A stretch of DNA of 42,119 nt from the NCBI GenBank assembly GCA_913060575.1, contig CAJXRR010000003.1, positions 1-42,119 on the forward strand, read 5' to 3'. Below the pieces are notes generated by a model that ran no database searches, was not told the origin of the DNA, and worked only from the letters and a program-made list of their open reading frames with translations. This document shows positions 40,769-42,119 of this stretch, in pieces. The translations under genes and the position numbers were made by a program. Numbering within the stretch: the stretch's first letter is position 1; every line of letters starts with the position of its first letter. Origin of the DNA: an uncultured Flavobacterium sp. (GTDB lineage: Bacteria > Bacteroidota > Bacteroidia > Flavobacteriales > Flavobacteriaceae).

Positions 40769-41324
40769 AAAATATAGTATTTCCCTCAATATTATTATCT
40801 CGAATATATATCTGAAGTAATGCATTTACAGGTGCAGGATTTTCAATAAGAGTAATTCTAAGATTAAATCCTCCCAGCAAAGTTTCACTTCCATTAGGTA
40901 ATCTTAACATAAACATCATATCATCAGAGATTGCTAAAACATCCTCTAAATTTGGAGTCCAAATTGAATTATCTTCAGAAAATGGAATACTAACAAAAGT
41001 TTCTCCGTTTTTAGAAAAGTAATGGTATCCATCGATGAAGCCTTCATCTCCACAATTTCCGTTGATACAATTATCTAAATAAGTATAAGCTCCAGTTGGA
41101 GATAGTTTAGACGGGATGTATACATAGTTTATAGATTCTGTAGCAATAAAATCACCGTTTGCATCTTTTGCGCCAATAAAAAGCTCTCCATTTTGAAAAG
41201 ATTTATCAGAATAATTATATAAACGAAAATTTAAAGAATCAGCACCAATAAATAACTGTTCTTCTTGAGTGCAACTGACAAAAAAGATTGAATATAGGAA
41301 TACCAAAAAGTAAGTTTTTTTCAT
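40767..41324 (-). CDS. Lipoprotein of unknown function, 185 aa
   Basis: The signal MKKTYFLVFLYSIFFVSC marks a lipoprotein. The mature part is beta-rich (SLNFRLYNYSDKSFQNGELFIGAKD) with a Cys pair in NCINGNCGDEG that could form a disulfide outside the cytoplasm. No family is recognised. It is divergent from the M23 gene, with 63 bases between their starts. Confidence 0.8.
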   Translation of the reverse strand: MKKTYFLVFLYSIFFVSCTQEEQLFIGADSLNFRLYNYSDKSFQNGELFIGAKDANGDFIATESINYVYIPSKLSPTGAYTYLDNCINGNCGDEGFIDGYHYFSKNGETFVSIPFSEDNSIWTPNLEDVLAISDDMMFMLRLPNGSETLLGGFNLRITLIENPAPVNALLQIYIRDNNIEGNTIF

Positions 41325-41387
41325 ATTATCAGAATTTACTCTTAAAAGTAATTAAAAATTAAATAATATTGCGACTTATACGTCTAT

Positions 41388-42062
41388 ATGAATTTTAAAA
41401 ACTTTTCCGAAGCCCCTTTGCTAGTCATTGATCCTTCAATTTCATTAGTTGATTATCTTCCTATTGATATTTCTAAATCGAATTCTGAATTAGAAAATTT
41501 TGATATTTCATCTTCTATAGAATGGTCTAATTATATTGAGAATTATTTAAGCAAAAAAAATGCTAAAGTTGCATTTGGCGGATACTTAGAAGTAAGAGAT
41601 ATTTATGCTAGAAGTAGCTATTTTAAATCTCAAAATTTTGAAAATGAACGAAATATTCATTTAGGAATAGATTTTTGGTGTCTTGAAAACACAAGTGTGT
41701 TATCAGTTTTAGACGGAGAAATTCATAGTTTTAAAAATAACAAAAATCATGGTGATTATGGCCCCACAATCATTATAAAACATCAATTTAAAGAAACTGT
41801 TTTTTATAGTTTATATGGTCATTTGACGATATCATCAATAAAAAATTTAGAGCTTGGTCAAAAAGTAAAAAGGGGAGAAGTAATTGGGTTTTTAGGTGAT
41901 GCCAGCATAAATGGAGATTATGCTCCACATTTACACTTTCAATTAATTAAAGATTTGCAAGGAAATTTTGGGGACTATCCCGGAGTATGTTCGTTAAATG
42001 AATTAGCATTTTACAAAGAGAATTGCCCAAATCCGAATGATTTATTGAAACTAAAAATTTGA
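41388..42062 (+). CDS. M23 family metallopeptidase without a signal peptide
   Basis: This 224-residue protein has all M23 (LytM/lysostaphin) zinc and catalytic residues: H91 and D95 in NIHLGIDFW, H145 in YGHL, H181 and H183 in APHLHFQL. Such enzymes cut peptide bridges in peptidoglycan. The N-terminus (MNFKNFSEAPLLVIDPSISLVDYLPID) is not a signal peptide and there is no membrane segment, which is odd for a cell-wall hydrolase. I recall M23 domains fused between kinase and class III aminotransferase domains in some proteins, so a cytoplasmic role cannot be excluded. The gene ends 12 bases before the adapter, so its downstream partner is unknown. Confidence 0.9.
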   Translation: MNFKNFSEAPLLVIDPSISLVDYLPIDISKSNSELENFDISSSIEWSNYIENYLSKKNAKVAFGGYLEVRDIYARSSYFKSQNFENERNIHLGIDFWCLENTSVLSVLDGEIHSFKNNKNHGDYGPTIIIKHQFKETVFYSLYGHLTISSIKNLELGQKVKRGEVIGFLGDASINGDYAPHLHFQLIKDLQGNFGDYPGVCSLNELAFYKENCPNPNDLLKLKI

Positions 42063-42074
42063 GAACGTACTTTG

Positions 42075-42119
42075 CTGTCTCTTATACACATCTGACGCTG
42101 CCGACGATCTACTCTGTGT
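42075..42119 (-). other. Illumina Nextera adapter (i5 side), not genomic
   Basis: The Tn5 mosaic end CTGTCTCTTATACACATCT is followed by GACGCTGCCGACGA, index TCTACTCT (from memory the reverse complement of Nextera S504, AGAGTAGA) and GTGT of P5. Genomic sequence ends at 42074. Confidence 0.99.

Noticed and set aside
47-42074. Fosmid insert, because of the 42 kb length
   Set aside because: Both ends join directly to Nextera adapters and no vector sequence is present. The length is probably a coincidence.

Overview
This is a 42 kb piece of an AT-rich bacterial chromosome. It almost certainly comes from a marine-type member of the Flavobacteriaceae (Bacteroidota). The evidence is the family make-up (short ACT-less SerA, Asp-type MurA, DUF4290, a parE-parC pair, VF530/DUF2132, a two-motif DnaJ zinc domain), Bacteroidota-style promoters (TAnnTTTG at -7, sometimes TTTG at -33), and intergenic repeats of a kind common in flavobacteria. 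Bases 1-46 and 42075-42119 are not biological. They are complete Illumina Nextera adapters with index sequences, so the genomic insert is 47..42074.

Layout. (1) 47-6266, minus strand: a co-directional run luxC-like acyl-CoA reductase > serC > serA > DUF1015 > yggS > exonuclease with a GIY-YIG domain (cut by the left end). It combines serine biosynthesis with PLP-enzyme and PLP-homeostasis genes. (2) 6337-9065: a dicluster ferredoxin divergent from luxC, then ychF, and convergent gcvT. (3) 9211-13776: secreted Xaa-Pro aminopeptidase, VF530 protein, a small unknown, and convergent topB. (4) 13826-18567: small membrane protein, M16 lipoprotein peptidase, lysA. (5) 18772-23325: topoisomerase IV, parE-parC. 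(6) 23515-27371: DUF2834 protein, a BtuF-like lipoprotein, and a cobalamin riboswitch ahead of a BtuB-like TonB-dependent receptor. (7) 27454-31429: the only accessory-looking stretch. It holds a membrane-anchored unknown, decayed DNA with a nucleoside-phosphorylase remnant, two related beta-barrel proteins flanking a lipoprotein, a second gene-poor stretch, and an ArsR-type regulator. (8) 31596-40690: pcrA/uvrD, DUF4290-murA, grpE-dnaJ, RNase P RNA, aconitase. (9) 40767-42062: a lipoprotein of unknown function and an M23 peptidase with no signal peptide.

Most of the window is ordinary housekeeping DNA, and I found no phage, CRISPR array, tRNA, rRNA or intact insertion sequence. The points worth a second look are mainly regulatory or structural. 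A dispersed intergenic repeat sits inside the variable arm of the cobalamin riboswitch. A perfect 12-bp hairpin overlaps the topB start codon. A palindrome lies in the promoter between the divergent beta-barrel genes. An ArsR-type regulator has a clear operator but no obvious target gene. MurA carries Asp instead of the catalytic Cys. DnaJ keeps only two of the four zinc motifs.
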